NCBI GenBank assembly: GCA_046152955.1 | Contig: JBJXGA010000352.1 | Coordinates: 1 to 64,000, forward strand | Direction of reading: 5' to 3' | From: SIAF01 sp046152955 | GTDB lineage: Bacteria; Planctomycetota; Planctomycetia; Planctomycetales; Planctomycetaceae | Length of the DNA stretch: 64,000 nucleotides | Part shown: positions 15,752-25,288 of the stretch, piece by piece | Numbering within the stretch: the stretch's first letter is position 1 | Layout: every line of letters starts with the position of its first letter | Translations under genes and position numbers: made by a program | The notes under the pieces: model-generated | The model's database searches: none | The model's input: the letters and a program-made list of their open reading frames with translations, nothing else | Told to the model about the DNA's origin: nothing

Positions 15752-18340
15752 TCACTCCACGGGACAGGGCGCGACCCGCCAAATGTCCTGGGCATATTCG
15801 GCAATCGTCCGATCGCTGGAAAACCGCCCGGAAGCGGCCAGATTGAGAATCCCCTTGCGAGTCCATCCCTCCGGATCGGCATACTCCGCGCTCACCTGTT
15901 GTTGCGCCTGGGCATACGCCGTCAGGTCCGCCAGATGCATGTAATAGTCCCCCTGCTCCAGCAGCGCCTCGCGGAGCGGAGCAAACAAACCCGGCTCATT
16001 CCGGCTGAAGTGGTCGCTGAAGATCAGGTCCAGCGCCTGCCGCGTTTCGGGTTCGTGGTCGTAGTGCCATTGGGGGCTGTACCAGCCGCGCGTTTCGATG
16101 ACCTGTTCGGCGCTGAGTCCGAAGAGAAACAGGTTCTCCTCCCCCGCCTCCTGGGCCATTTCGATCGTCGCCCCGTCGCGCGTTCCGATGGTCAAAGCGC
16201 CATTCATCATGAACTTCATGTTGCCGGTCCCGCTGGCTTCATAGCCAGCGGTGGATATCTGTTCCGAGAGGTCGCTGGCGGGAACCAATCGCTCGGCGAG
16301 CGACACGTTGAAATTGGGCAGGAACAGCACGCGCAGTCGATCTCGGACCAGCGGATCGGCGGCCATCGTCTCCGAGAGATTGCCGATGAATTTGATGATC
16401 AGTTTGGCCAACCGATAGGCCGGGGCGGCCTTGCCGGCGAAGAAAAACGTCCGTGTCGGAAACGTCATCCCCGGGTCGGCGCGGAGCCGATTGTACAGCA
16501 CGACCAGGTGCAGCGCCGCCAGCAACTGCCGTTTGTATTCGTGGATCCGCTTGATCTGGCTGTCGAACAGCGATTCCGGATCGACGACCTGCCCCGTTTC
16601 GGTCTGCAGCCAGTCAACGAACCGCTCCTTGGCGCGGCGTTTTGCCCGCCGGAACTCCTCCTGAAAGGCGGCATCGTCGGCCAGCGACTGCACGCGGCGC
16701 ACCTGGTCAAAGTCGGTGATCCACTCCGGGCCAATCGCCTCTGTCAAAAGTTGCGCCAGGTCGGGATTCGCCTGCCGCAGCCAGCGCCTGGGCGTCACCC
16801 CATTGGTCTTGTTGTTGAAGCGTTCCGGGAACATCCGGGCGAAATCGGGGACGACGCGGCGCTGCAGCAATTCCGTATGGATTCGTGACACGCCGTTGGT
16901 GCTGTGCGTTCCCAGAATCGCCAGGTGCGCCATCCGGACGTGCGGCGACAGGTCGTCGTCGATCAGGCTCAGGCGTCGGACGCGCTCCACGTCCCCAGGA
17001 GATTGCCGCTCGACCTCTTCCAGAAACACGCGGTTGATCTCATAGATGATCTCCAATAGGCGGGGGCAGACCAGCTCGAAGAACCGCACCGGCCAGCGCT
17101 CCAGCGCCTCCGGAAGCAGCGTGTGATTGGTGTAGGCCAGCGTGCGGGTGGTCAAGTCCCAGGCACGGTCCCAGTCCAGCTCCCCCTCGTCGAGCAGCCA
17201 CCGCATCAATTCGGCCACGGCGATCGCCGGATGCGTGTCGTTGAGCTGGATCGCCGCTTTCTCCGGCAGGAGTCCCCAATCGTCGTGCCCCTTTCGGAAG
17301 CGGCCAACGATGTCGGCGATCGTACATCCGACGAGAAAATACTCCTGAACAAATCGGAGCGTTTGACCGGCGGTCGTCGAGTCATCGGGATACAACACCC
17401 GCGTCACCGTTTCGCCAATGATCCGCTGGGCGACGGCGCCGATAAAGTCTCCGGTCCCGAATTCATCCAGATCGAGCGATTCGGGGGCTGCGGCGCGCCA
17501 CAACCGAAGCGTATTTACCGTGCGGCCGCCAAATCCCACCACCGGTCGATCGTAGGGAATCCCCAGCAAGTGCGAGCCCCGGCCCGGCTGCGCTTTCCAG
17601 ACGCCATGCTCCAGCTCAAACGCACACGCCACAGGAACTCGCACCTCCTGCTCTGGACGACACACCTCCCACGGATCGGGGCGCATCAGCCACGAGTCCG
17701 GGCGCTCGACCTGAAATCCGTGGTTGATCTCCTGCCGAAAAATCCCATATTCGTACCGTAATCCGTAACCCATCGCCGGAATCTGCAGCGTGGCGAGGGA
17801 ATCGATGAAACAGGCGGCCAGCCGTCCCAGACCGCCGTTGCCCAGTCCGGGGTCCGGTTCGGACTCCAGCATCCGCTGCCAGTCGTGGAACAGGTCCGTG
17901 CGGAGCGCGTCTTGCACTGCCGGTTCTGCTTCCAGATTCCCCAGCGAGTTCATCAGGGCGCGGCCGATCAAAAACTCCATCGACAGGTAGTACACCCGTT
18001 TGGGATCGGCGGCATCGTGAGTTTTTTGGGTGAGCGCCCAGCGTTCCACGATGGCGTCCCGGAGCGCCCAGGCAAGCGACTCAAATCGATCGCGCTGACT
18101 GGCCTCCTCCACGGAGACGACGTGATCGAGCGTCAACCGCCGCCGGTAGCTGGCGGCAAGCTGCGCCGGGCGGATGACCGGTCGTGAGACCTCCCTGCGC
18201 GGCGGGGAATCGGAATCCAGATGCAGTGCCAAGTGTCGTTCCTGTGTGGCTTGAACTATGTCTCGTGCCGAGTGTCTGAACGGCGCGGAGTTCCCCTCCG
18301 TGGGGGCCGCTGTTCGTATCTTCCGACAATCGCCCCTCAT
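15752..18340 (-). CDS. glgP: Glycogen/alpha-glucan phosphorylase
   Basis: 862 residues, close to the family's usual 800-850. It releases glucose-1-phosphate from alpha-1,4-glucan, using pyridoxal phosphate. Visible signatures: VYYLSMEFLIGRALMNSLGN, EPDPGLGNGGLGRLAACF, MGYGLRYEYGIFRQ, TLAYTNHTLLPEALERWP, FNNKTNGVTPRRWL and the cofactor-binding EASGTGNMKFMMNGALT with the Schiff-base Lys, followed by IGTRDGATIEM. The first 40 residues are not conserved and the true start could be slightly downstream of 18340. With the pentose-phosphate and phosphoglucose isomerase genes 4-10 kb away, it suggests a loose carbohydrate cluster. A propeller protein gene follows on the same strand. Confidence 0.95.
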   Translation of the reverse strand: MRGDCRKIRTAAPTEGNSAPFRHSARDIVQATQERHLALHLDSDSPPRREVSRPVIRPAQLAASYRRRLTLDHVVSVEEASQRDRFESLAWALRDAIVERWALTQKTHDAADPKRVYYLSMEFLIGRALMNSLGNLEAEPAVQDALRTDLFHDWQRMLESEPDPGLGNGGLGRLAACFIDSLATLQIPAMGYGLRYEYGIFRQEINHGFQVERPDSWLMRPDPWEVCRPEQEVRVPVACAFELEHGVWKAQPGRGSHLLGIPYDRPVVGFGGRTVNTLRLWRAAAPESLDLDEFGTGDFIGAVAQRIIGETVTRVLYPDDSTTAGQTLRFVQEYFLVGCTIADIVGRFRKGHDDWGLLPEKAAIQLNDTHPAIAVAELMRWLLDEGELDWDRAWDLTTRTLAYTNHTLLPEALERWPVRFFELVCPRLLEIIYEINRVFLEEVERQSPGDVERVRRLSLIDDDLSPHVRMAHLAILGTHSTNGVSRIHTELLQRRVVPDFARMFPERFNNKTNGVTPRRWLRQANPDLAQLLTEAIGPEWITDFDQVRRVQSLADDAAFQEEFRRAKRRAKERFVDWLQTETGQVVDPESLFDSQIKRIHEYKRQLLAALHLVVLYNRLRADPGMTFPTRTFFFAGKAAPAYRLAKLIIKFIGNLSETMAADPLVRDRLRVLFLPNFNVSLAERLVPASDLSEQISTAGYEASGTGNMKFMMNGALTIGTRDGATIEMAQEAGEENLFLFGLSAEQVIETRGWYSPQWHYDHEPETRQALDLIFSDHFSRNEPGLFAPLREALLEQGDYYMHLADLTAYAQAQQQVSAEYADPEGWTRKGILNLAASGRFSSDRTIAEYAQDIWRVAPCPVE

Positions 18341-18748
18341 CCCCCAGGCGATCCGGGAACCAGCCGCTTCAGGGGGACGGGCCTGGAGAAGACAGTACCC
18401 GAGAACGGCTGGACAGTCACGCGCCAGGGTGATCGATTCTCGAAAGGAGCTCCAGGGGACTGATGTCCTGGGGTGACATGGAACCGACAGCTATTCGTCA
18501 GGCGCCAGGCCAGGCTCGTCCCGTCTTGGGGGGCAATGATGGGGCGCAGCATCGAGACCAGATTTTCGGAACGTCTGCTCGATTTTCGGCCAAACCTGCA
18601 GCCTGACGCCTCATTCTCGCCATCGATTCCCCTCGCCGCACCGGATTCCTATAATGTCGGCTTTCGCACCTCCCCGTCGGGCAGTCCCCCGAGTTGAGGC
18701 CGCATAGCCGGCCGGGTGGAGCCCATTTCGCAACGGAAAGCTGGACGC
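18341..18748. other. Divergent intergenic region between glgP and the M32 peptidase gene
   Basis: About 400 bases that must hold the start regions of two divergent genes. I see no gene in it. A small imperfect hairpin (CCAGGGGAC … GTCCTGG) lies near 18449-18470. No promoter with both boxes close to consensus stands out. Confidence 0.5.
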
Positions 18749-20269
18749 ATGCCGCGCTCGCCACAGCAGGCTTATGACGAACTGACAGAGCATCTGACCC
18801 GGACCGCCCTCCTGGAATCGTGCGCCAGCGTTCTGGGGTGGGATGAACAGACGAATATGCCTCCAGGAGGGGCCGAACACCGGGGGAATCAACTGGCCCT
18901 GCTGGCCGGACTGGCCCATGAACGGGTGACTTCGCCACGCGTGGGAGAGCTCCTTGAGGAACTGGCCGGCTCGAGGCTGGCGGCGGACTATGAGAGTCCC
19001 CTGGCGGCAAATCTCCGGGAAGCGCGCCGCGATTTCGAGCGGGCGACCAGGCTGCCGCGGCGGTTGGTGGAGGAACTCTCCAAGACCTCGACGCTCGCGC
19101 AGCAGGCGTGGATCGGCGCGCGAAAACGGTCGGACTTTCGGGCCTTTCTCCCCTGGCTGGACAAGATCGTGGCGCTGAAGCGCGAAGAGGCGCAAGCGGT
19201 CGGGTTCGCAGGCGGAGTTCCCTACGACGCCTTGCTGGACGCGTTTGAACCGGGGATGACTTCGGCGGAATTGACGCGACTGTTTACGCCGTTGCGAGAG
19301 GCGCTGGTGCCGCTGATTGCCGCGATTCGCGAATCGGGAAAGGGGCCGCGCCGTGACATCATCCAGCGGCGCTACCCGGTGGAAGCGCAGCGCGAATTTG
19401 GTTTGGCGGCGGCCCGCCAGATCGGCTTCAATCTGGAGGAAGGGAGACTGGATGTCGCGGCGCATCCGTTTTGTAGCGGATTTGGACCGGGAGACGTGCG
19501 GCTCACCACGCGCTACAACGAGCATCATTTTCCTGGGGCGTTTTTCGGCACGCTTCATGAGGCGGGGCATGGCTTGTACGAACAGGGGCTGGATCGCGCA
19601 AGTTTCGGGCTGCCGGTGGGGCAAGCCTGTTCGCTGGGGATCCACGAATCGCAGTCCCGGATGTGGGAGAATTTCGTCGGGCGGAGCCGCCCGTTCTGGC
19701 GGTATTTCTTTCTCAGAGCCCAGCAGGCGTTTCCCGAAGCACTGGGGAACACGTCACTGGACGATTTCTATTTTGCCGTGAACGACGTGCAACCGTCGTT
19801 CATCCGGGTTGAGGCGGACGAAGCGACGTACAATCTGCACATTCTGTTGCGGTTTGACCTGGAACGCTCGCTGATTTCGGGGGACTTGTCGCCGGCCGAC
19901 GTTCCTGGAGTCTGGAACGAGACGTTCCAGCGTTATTTCGGAATCACTCCCCCCAATGATGCGCAGGGTTGCCTGCAGGACATTCATTGGTCGGGGGGAA
20001 TGATCGGTTACTTTCCAACCTACGCGCTGGGCAACATGTACGGGGCGCAGTTCTTCGTCGCCGCCGGACGCGAACTGGAGGATCTGCCGGGACAATTTTC
20101 CCGCGGTGAATTCGGAGCGTTGAAAGACTGGCTGGTGACCCGGATCCATTCTCAGGGGAAGCGCTACCGCGCCGCGCGGCTGGTGCAGGTGGTGACCGGA
20201 GCCCCGCTCACGCACGAACCACTCGTCCGGCACCTGCACGACAAGTTCAACGAGTTGTATGGCTTGTGA
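18749..20269 (+). CDS. M32 family (Taq-type) metallocarboxypeptidase
   Basis: 506 residues from the ATG at 18749, with GGAAAG upstream; an in-frame GTG 11 codons earlier is less likely. Length and motifs fit family M32: an HPF segment in AAHPFCSGFG (near 240), RYNEHHFPGAFFGTLHEAGH with the HExxH zinc site (270-274), and GIHESQSRMWENFVGRS with the third zinc ligand Glu near 300. The C-terminal part has the conserved DIHWSGGMIGYFPTYALGNM. It removes C-terminal amino acids from peptides in the cytosol; no signal peptide. It stands alone, with the TlpA-like gene about 100 bases downstream on the same strand. Confidence 0.95.
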   Translation: MPRSPQQAYDELTEHLTRTALLESCASVLGWDEQTNMPPGGAEHRGNQLALLAGLAHERVTSPRVGELLEELAGSRLAADYESPLAANLREARRDFERATRLPRRLVEELSKTSTLAQQAWIGARKRSDFRAFLPWLDKIVALKREEAQAVGFAGGVPYDALLDAFEPGMTSAELTRLFTPLREALVPLIAAIRESGKGPRRDIIQRRYPVEAQREFGLAAARQIGFNLEEGRLDVAAHPFCSGFGPGDVRLTTRYNEHHFPGAFFGTLHEAGHGLYEQGLDRASFGLPVGQACSLGIHESQSRMWENFVGRSRPFWRYFFLRAQQAFPEALGNTSLDDFYFAVNDVQPSFIRVEADEATYNLHILLRFDLERSLISGDLSPADVPGVWNETFQRYFGITPPNDAQGCLQDIHWSGGMIGYFPTYALGNMYGAQFFVAAGRELEDLPGQFSRGEFGALKDWLVTRIHSQGKRYRAARLVQVVTGAPLTHEPLVRHLHDKFNELYGL

Positions 20270-20366
20270 TGGCCTTGAATTTGACCTGTGGGGAGTTTCC
20301 CCCTTGCCGCTGCGTGACACTGACCGTTCATTTTTCTCCCGCGTAACTCACACAAGCAATTTTGGA

Positions 20367-20984
20367 ATGCCTGCCCCCTCGTACCCGCGACCGGAAGACA
20401 TTAACGACGACGATCAGCCGCGCCGATCGCTGTACCCGGTGCTCATCTCCCTCCCGGTGATCGTGGTGCTGGGGTTGGTGGGGATGTTGATTTATGGCGA
20501 AGTTCGAGGCCCTGGGGAACCAACGGAACCGGGACCGGAACCGGGGCAATTGAGCCGGGGAGACCCCATGCCGGCCCTGGTTGCCGCTGGCTGGCGGAAC
20601 GGAGACGCGCCCGCCCCCGCCGACTTGCGCGGCAGAGTGGTGGTGATCGACGCCTGGGCCACGTGGTGCGGTCCTTGTGCCGAGCAAGTACCGCATCTGG
20701 TGGCGATGCACAAGCGATTCGAGGATCGGGGAGTGGTTTTCATCGGCCTGACGAGCGAGGGCCCGCGGGATGTCGAACGGATCGAAGAGTTCCTGGAGCA
20801 TTTCGAGATCACCTGGCTCAACGGGTATGGTGCGGATGAGACGTTGCACGAGCTGGGAGCTGATACGATCCCCCGCATGTGGGTCTTTGGTCCCGATGGC
20901 AAGATGATCTGGCGGTCCGGGTTTCCCAAAACCCCGGAGTCGGCCATAGAGCAGGCGCTTTCCCCAGCGCCGGGAAAATCGTAA
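20367..20984 (+). CDS. Membrane-anchored TlpA/ResA-like thioredoxin
   Basis: 205 residues from the ATG at 20367; the upstream extension overlaps the peptidase gene's end and is unlikely. A basic/acidic N-terminus is followed by one membrane helix (22-44, LYPVLISLPVIVVLGLVGML), an acidic Pro-rich linker, and a thioredoxin domain with DAWATWCGPCAEQVPHL (CxxC at 101-104) and the cis-Pro segment DTIPRMWVFGPDG. The domain should face the periplasm and reduce or exchange disulfides, as in TlpA/ResA proteins that support cytochrome c maturation. No cytochrome genes are nearby, so the client is unknown. It starts 98 bases after the M32 gene. Confidence 0.88.
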   Translation: MPAPSYPRPEDINDDDQPRRSLYPVLISLPVIVVLGLVGMLIYGEVRGPGEPTEPGPEPGQLSRGDPMPALVAAGWRNGDAPAPADLRGRVVVIDAWATWCGPCAEQVPHLVAMHKRFEDRGVVFIGLTSEGPRDVERIEEFLEHFEITWLNGYGADETLHELGADTIPRMWVFGPDGKMIWRSGFPKTPESAIEQALSPAPGKS

Positions 20985-21014
20985 CGAACACTGGAGCGAC
21001 AATGAGGAGCTGGC

Positions 21015-22163
21015 ATGTTGACTGAGGCGGGTTGCCGTGCGCGACGAACGCGGCTTTGGGAGCGACTCCCACGTGAGGTGGGTTGGGCGCTGGTGACCAA
21101 TCCGGACCACCTCAACTACTTCGCGGGTTTTCATCCCTCGCCGTTCGAGTTCCGTTCGCAGTCGGCACGAGGCGTTCTGATTCTGGGGCGCGGAGGCGAA
21201 GCGATCCTTTTCGCCGACAACGTCCAGGAACCGTATGCTCAGGAGGCGTTCGTCACCGAGCGGGTGCTGCCGGTCTGGTATCGCTGCGTCGAATCGGCCG
21301 GCGATCGCGGTGCCTTGCTGATGGGAGCGGTCCGGAAACGGATGGCTGCTTTTTCCGGACAAGGCTGGGCCTATGAATCGGCCCATTGTCCGGTGGCGCT
21401 GGTCGAGGGGTGCCGGGAAGTGAACAGCCAGCGACCGCTGGTGGATCTGACTCCCATCGTCGGGTCGTTGCGCCGTGCAAAGCATTCGGACGAAGTGGCG
21501 TTGATTCGGGAATCGATGCGGGTCGCCACCGCAGCGCTGCGAGGGACGATGGCGACGCTTCGCCCCGGCATGTCCGAACTGGACGCCTACCGGCTCGTGG
21601 CGCTACTGGCCAGCGAAGCTGCCGGCCGGCAGGTGGCAATCTACGGCGACTTTGTGAGCGGCGTGCGGTGCGAGTCAATCGGCGGCCCTCCCTCCGCGCG
21701 GACGATTGCCGCCGGAGAATTGGTGTTGCTCGATTTTTCAGTCGTTCTCGACGGCTACCGGGGAGATTTCTGCAACACGTTTGCGTGCGGCGGACAGCCC
21801 GCGCCCCAAGTTCGAGCGATGTTCGAGGCGTGTCGCGCCGCGATGGAGGCGGGGGAATCGCAATTGCGTCCCGGTGTTTCGGGCCGCGAAGTTCACGCGG
21901 CGGTGTACACGTCGCTCGAACGAAGCGGGATGGCACAGCACTTTCCACATCATTCGGGACATGGAGTCGGGCTGAGCCATCCGGAGCCTCCGTATTTGGT
22001 TCCGCAGAGTTCCGAGACACTGGCGGCGGGGGACGTCGTGACGCTGGAGCCGGGACTGTACGTGCCGGGGTTGGCAGGCATGCGCTACGAGCGATGCTAC
22101 CTGATCACCGACTCCGGATTTGAAGTGCTCTCGAACCACCCGATCAACATCGAAACAGGTTAG
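21015..22163 (+). CDS. M24 family aminopeptidase (Xaa-Pro-peptidase-like)
   Basis: 382 residues; GAGGAG lies ten bases before the ATG. The N-terminal domain (ALVTNPDHLNYFAGFHPSPF) is the creatinase-like domain. The C-terminal pita-bread domain shows the metal ligands in order: LLDFSVVLDGYRGDF (two Asp), HHSGHGVGLSHPEPP (His), VTLEPGLYVPG (Glu) and MRYERCYLI (Glu). This is a complete dinuclear metal site, so an active aminopeptidase on Xaa-Pro or related dipeptides is expected in the cytosol. It starts 30 bases after the thioredoxin-like gene, and both may be on one transcript. Prolidase and Xaa-Pro aminopeptidase cannot be separated by eye. Confidence 0.92.
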   Translation: MLTEAGCRARRTRLWERLPREVGWALVTNPDHLNYFAGFHPSPFEFRSQSARGVLILGRGGEAILFADNVQEPYAQEAFVTERVLPVWYRCVESAGDRGALLMGAVRKRMAAFSGQGWAYESAHCPVALVEGCREVNSQRPLVDLTPIVGSLRRAKHSDEVALIRESMRVATAALRGTMATLRPGMSELDAYRLVALLASEAAGRQVAIYGDFVSGVRCESIGGPPSARTIAAGELVLLDFSVVLDGYRGDFCNTFACGGQPAPQVRAMFEACRAAMEAGESQLRPGVSGREVHAAVYTSLERSGMAQHFPHHSGHGVGLSHPEPPYLVPQSSETLAAGDVVTLEPGLYVPGLAGMRYERCYLITDSGFEVLSNHPINIETG

Positions 22164-22257
22164 GTGCCATCGAAGTTCAAATCAGGGACCGGAACATCGG
22201 TCACATGGCAAAACTACAGATTCGGTCCAGCGTTTGGAAGTCAGACAGGGAGTGATG

Positions 22258-24372
22258 ATGGCACAGCAGTCGGAAACCTTGGGGTCCAAGCCCAGTGGCG
22301 GACTCCATGAATTGGCAATCAATACGATTCGGACCATGAGCATGGACGCCGTCCAGCAGGCGAATTCCGGACATCCCGGCGCGCCGATGGGACTGGCGCC
22401 GACCGGCTATGTGTTGTGGCAGAAGATCCTCCGTTACGATCCGGCGGATCCGCTCTGGCCCAATCGCGACCGCTTCGTGCTCTCGGCAGGGCATGCGTCG
22501 ATGCTGTTGTACTCCTTGCTGCACCTAACCGGGGTGCAGCAGGTGACCTATCCTGGAGAGTCGCCGCGCGGGCCAGCAGTCTCCCTGGACGAGATCAAGC
22601 GCTTTCGACAGTTGGGGAGCCGCACGCCTGGGCATCCGGAATACGGACTGACGGCGGGGGTCGAGACCACGACTGGCCCTTTGGGGCAGGGAGTGGCCAA
22701 CAGCGTGGGGATGGCCATCGCCCAGCGCTGGCTGGCAGAGCGCTACAATCGCCCCGGCGAGACGCTGTTTGATTACCAGGTTTATGCCGTCTGTGGCGAT
22801 GGATGCCTGATGGAGGGAATCTCCAGCGAAGCGGCGTCGTTGGCAGGCCATCTGCGGCTATCGAACCTCTGTTGGATTTACGACAGTAATCGGATCACGA
22901 TTGAAGGGAGCACCAGCCTGGCGTTCAGCGACGACGTCGTCCGGCGTTTCGAAGGGTATGGCTGGACGGTGCATCAGGTCCGCGACGCCAATAACCTGGC
23001 GGAACTCGAACAGGCGCTGGCAACCTTTCAGGCGGGAGCGGAGCACCCCACGCTGATCATTGTTCCCAGCCACATCGCCTGGGGTTCACCGAACAAGCAA
23101 GACTCCCATTCCGCCCACGGCGAGCCTTTGGGTGACGAGGAAATCAAACTGACCAAACGGGCGTATGGCTGGCCCGAGGACCGAAAGTTCCTCGTCCCCG
23201 ACGGAGTGTATGAGCAATTTCAACAGGGAATTGGCCGGCGGGGTAGCGCCTTGCGACAGGCCTGGCAGGCCCGCTGGGAGAAGTACCGCGCCGCACACCC
23301 GGAACTGGCGGCGCAGCTTGAACAGATTCAGCGCCGCGAACTCCCCGGAGGTTGGGACGCCGATTTGCCCAGTTTCGCCGCCGATCCCAAAGGGAAGGCG
23401 ACGCGCGACGCCTCGGGGCAGGTGTTGAACGCCGTCGCGGCGAAAGTCCCCTGGCTGCTGGGGGGAGCGGCGGACCTGGCCCCCTCCACCAAGACCAAGC
23501 TGACGTTTGAAGGGGCGGGGAACTTTCAGGCGGGAAGCGGCGGAGGCCGCAATCTGCACTTTGGCGTCCGCGAACATGCGATGGGAGCGATCGTCAACGG
23601 TCTGGCAGTTTCCGGTCTCCGCCCCTATGGAAGCACGTTTCTCGTGTTCAGCGATTACATGCGGAATACGCTGCGACTCGCGGCGCTGATGGAGACGCCG
23701 TCGATCTTCATCTACACGCACGACTCAATCGGCGTTGGCGAAGATGGCCCGACCCATCAGCCCATCGAACATCTGCCGTCGCTCCGAGCCATCCCAGGTT
23801 TGATCACCATCCGCCCGGCGGATGCCAACGAAGTGCTCGAAGCGTGGAAGTTCATCATGCCGTTGCGGCATGAACCAACGGCGCTGATCCTCACGCGGCA
23901 GGCGCTCCCTACGCTTGACCGTACGCGGTATGCCGCGGCCGAGGGGCTGCATCGCGGCGGATACGTGCTGGCGGATCCCCAGGGGAAAGCTCCCGAGGTT
24001 CTGCTGCTGGCGACCGGAAGCGAAGTGGCCATGACCGTCGCCGCCTTCGAACAGCTCTCGGCAGAGGGAATCGCCGCGCGGGTCGTGAGCCTTCCCGCCT
24101 GGGAGATTTTCGAACGGTATTGCCAGACGCACCCCGAGTATCGCGAAGCGGTGTTGCCCAGCGCGGTGACGGCGCGGGTCTCGGTCGAGATGGCCGCGAC
24201 GTTCGGCTGGGAGCGCTACGTCGGATTGACCGGCCACATGATCGGCATGACAACCTTTGGTGCGTCGGCGCCGCTGAAGGATCTGCAGCAGAAATTTGGA
24301 TTCACGACCAAGGCGATCGTCGACGCGGCCAAGGATCAGATTGCACAAGCCCGCCTCCGGGCGCGGACATAG
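22258..24372 (+). CDS. tkt: Transketolase
   Basis: 704 residues from the second of two adjacent ATGs (22255 and 22258); GGGAG is five bases before the second. It moves two-carbon units between sugar phosphates in the non-oxidative pentose phosphate pathway, with thiamine diphosphate. Motifs: SGHPGAPMGLAP (38-48), TGPLGQGVANSVGMAIA, the thiamine-binding GDGCLMEGISSEAASLAGHL (180 on), IYDSNRITIEGS, and in the second half RPYGSTFLVFSDYMRNTLRL, HDSIGVGEDGPTHQPIEHL and the C-terminal VGLTGHMIGMTTFGASAP. All look intact. The rpiA gene follows after 42 bases, so two linked steps are probably co-transcribed. Confidence 0.97.
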   Translation: MAQQSETLGSKPSGGLHELAINTIRTMSMDAVQQANSGHPGAPMGLAPTGYVLWQKILRYDPADPLWPNRDRFVLSAGHASMLLYSLLHLTGVQQVTYPGESPRGPAVSLDEIKRFRQLGSRTPGHPEYGLTAGVETTTGPLGQGVANSVGMAIAQRWLAERYNRPGETLFDYQVYAVCGDGCLMEGISSEAASLAGHLRLSNLCWIYDSNRITIEGSTSLAFSDDVVRRFEGYGWTVHQVRDANNLAELEQALATFQAGAEHPTLIIVPSHIAWGSPNKQDSHSAHGEPLGDEEIKLTKRAYGWPEDRKFLVPDGVYEQFQQGIGRRGSALRQAWQARWEKYRAAHPELAAQLEQIQRRELPGGWDADLPSFAADPKGKATRDASGQVLNAVAAKVPWLLGGAADLAPSTKTKLTFEGAGNFQAGSGGGRNLHFGVREHAMGAIVNGLAVSGLRPYGSTFLVFSDYMRNTLRLAALMETPSIFIYTHDSIGVGEDGPTHQPIEHLPSLRAIPGLITIRPADANEVLEAWKFIMPLRHEPTALILTRQALPTLDRTRYAAAEGLHRGGYVLADPQGKAPEVLLLATGSEVAMTVAAFEQLSAEGIAARVVSLPAWEIFERYCQTHPEYREAVLPSAVTARVSVEMAATFGWERYVGLTGHMIGMTTFGASAPLKDLQQKFGFTTKAIVDAAKDQIAQARLRART

Positions 24373-24414
24373 ACGCTGGTTCCCGGTCCCCGTTGTCTCA
24401 AATCCTGACCCGCC

Positions 24415-25092
24415 ATGACCACCTCCAGTCTCGATCCCATCGCCCGCCGCGCTCTGGAATTCGTTTCCCACGGCGCCGCAGTCGGCCTGGGGACTGGTCG
24501 AGCGGCCAGTGCGTTCATCGAATCGCTGGGGGAGCGGGTGCGGCAGGGGCTGCGGGTTCGAGCGGTTCCCACGTCAGAAGGGTCGGCCAGTCTGGCGCGG
24601 ACGCTGGGAATTCCATTGGTCGATCTGTCGGCGGTGGAGTTTCTGGACGTGACCGTGGATGGGGCCGATGAGGTCGATCCGCAGTGTCAGGTGATCAAAG
24701 GCTACGGCGGGGCCTTACTGCGCGAGAAGATCGTCGCGGCAGCGTCCCGCAAGTTCGTCATTTTGGTGGGGCCGGAAAAGCTCGTCCCGATGCTCGGAAC
24801 AAGGGGCAAGGTTCCCGTGGAAGTCGTGCCGTTCGGCGTGCCGCTGGCGATGCGGTGGCTCCAACAACTCGGTTACGACCCGCGGATTCGCCAGCACGAG
24901 GGGGAACCGTTTCGGACTGACAACAACAACCACGTCATCGATTGCCACGTTCAGCCGCTGACGCAGCCCAAACGTCTGCAGGAAGAGCTCCAGACGATTC
25001 CTGGAGTCGTCGGGACGGGGCTTTTCCTCGACATGGTGGACCTGGTATTGATCCAGCATCCCGATCGCATCGAAGAGCGACAGCGGATGTAG
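24415..25092 (+). CDS. rpiA: Ribose-5-phosphate isomerase A
   Basis: 225 residues, the usual size. It interconverts ribose-5-phosphate and ribulose-5-phosphate. Motifs: AAVGLGTGRAASAFIESL (phosphate loop), DVTVDGADEVDPQCQVIKG with the active-site Asp pair, GGALLREKIVAAASRKFVI with the catalytic Glu/Lys region, RGKVPVEVVPFG, and RTDNNNHVIDCHV near residue 170. The sequence ends in a typical TIPGVVGTGLFLDMVDLVLI. It is directly downstream of transketolase, which uses ribose-5-phosphate. A hairpin about 90 bases past the stop probably ends the transcript. Confidence 0.96.
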   Translation: MTTSSLDPIARRALEFVSHGAAVGLGTGRAASAFIESLGERVRQGLRVRAVPTSEGSASLARTLGIPLVDLSAVEFLDVTVDGADEVDPQCQVIKGYGGALLREKIVAAASRKFVILVGPEKLVPMLGTRGKVPVEVVPFGVPLAMRWLQQLGYDPRIRQHEGEPFRTDNNNHVIDCHVQPLTQPKRLQEELQTIPGVVGTGLFLDMVDLVLIQHPDRIEERQRM

Positions 25093-25178
25093 GTTGGGAC
25101 CAGCCAGCCGAAATAACGCCCCGAGGGCAAACTGAGCGTAGCATTGAATCCGCGGGTCAAGCGCACGAGAGAGGGCTG

Positions 25179-25215
25179 GCGCAGGCCCACCATTCGCGGT
25201 TTGGTGGGCCTGCGC
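25179..25215. terminator. Convergent-gene hairpin, likely bidirectional terminator
   Basis: Perfect 13-bp stem GCGCAGGCCCACC with an 11-base loop, between the convergent rpiA and pgl genes. T-tracts are weak on both sides, so it could also be a repetitive extragenic palindrome; only this copy is in the window. Confidence 0.55.
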
Positions 25216-25288
25216 TCGCGAGGCCGGTTTGGGCGATGTGCGGGTTTGATGTTGTGCGTCGTCTCTTTATCCGCGAGCTGGTCCCACC

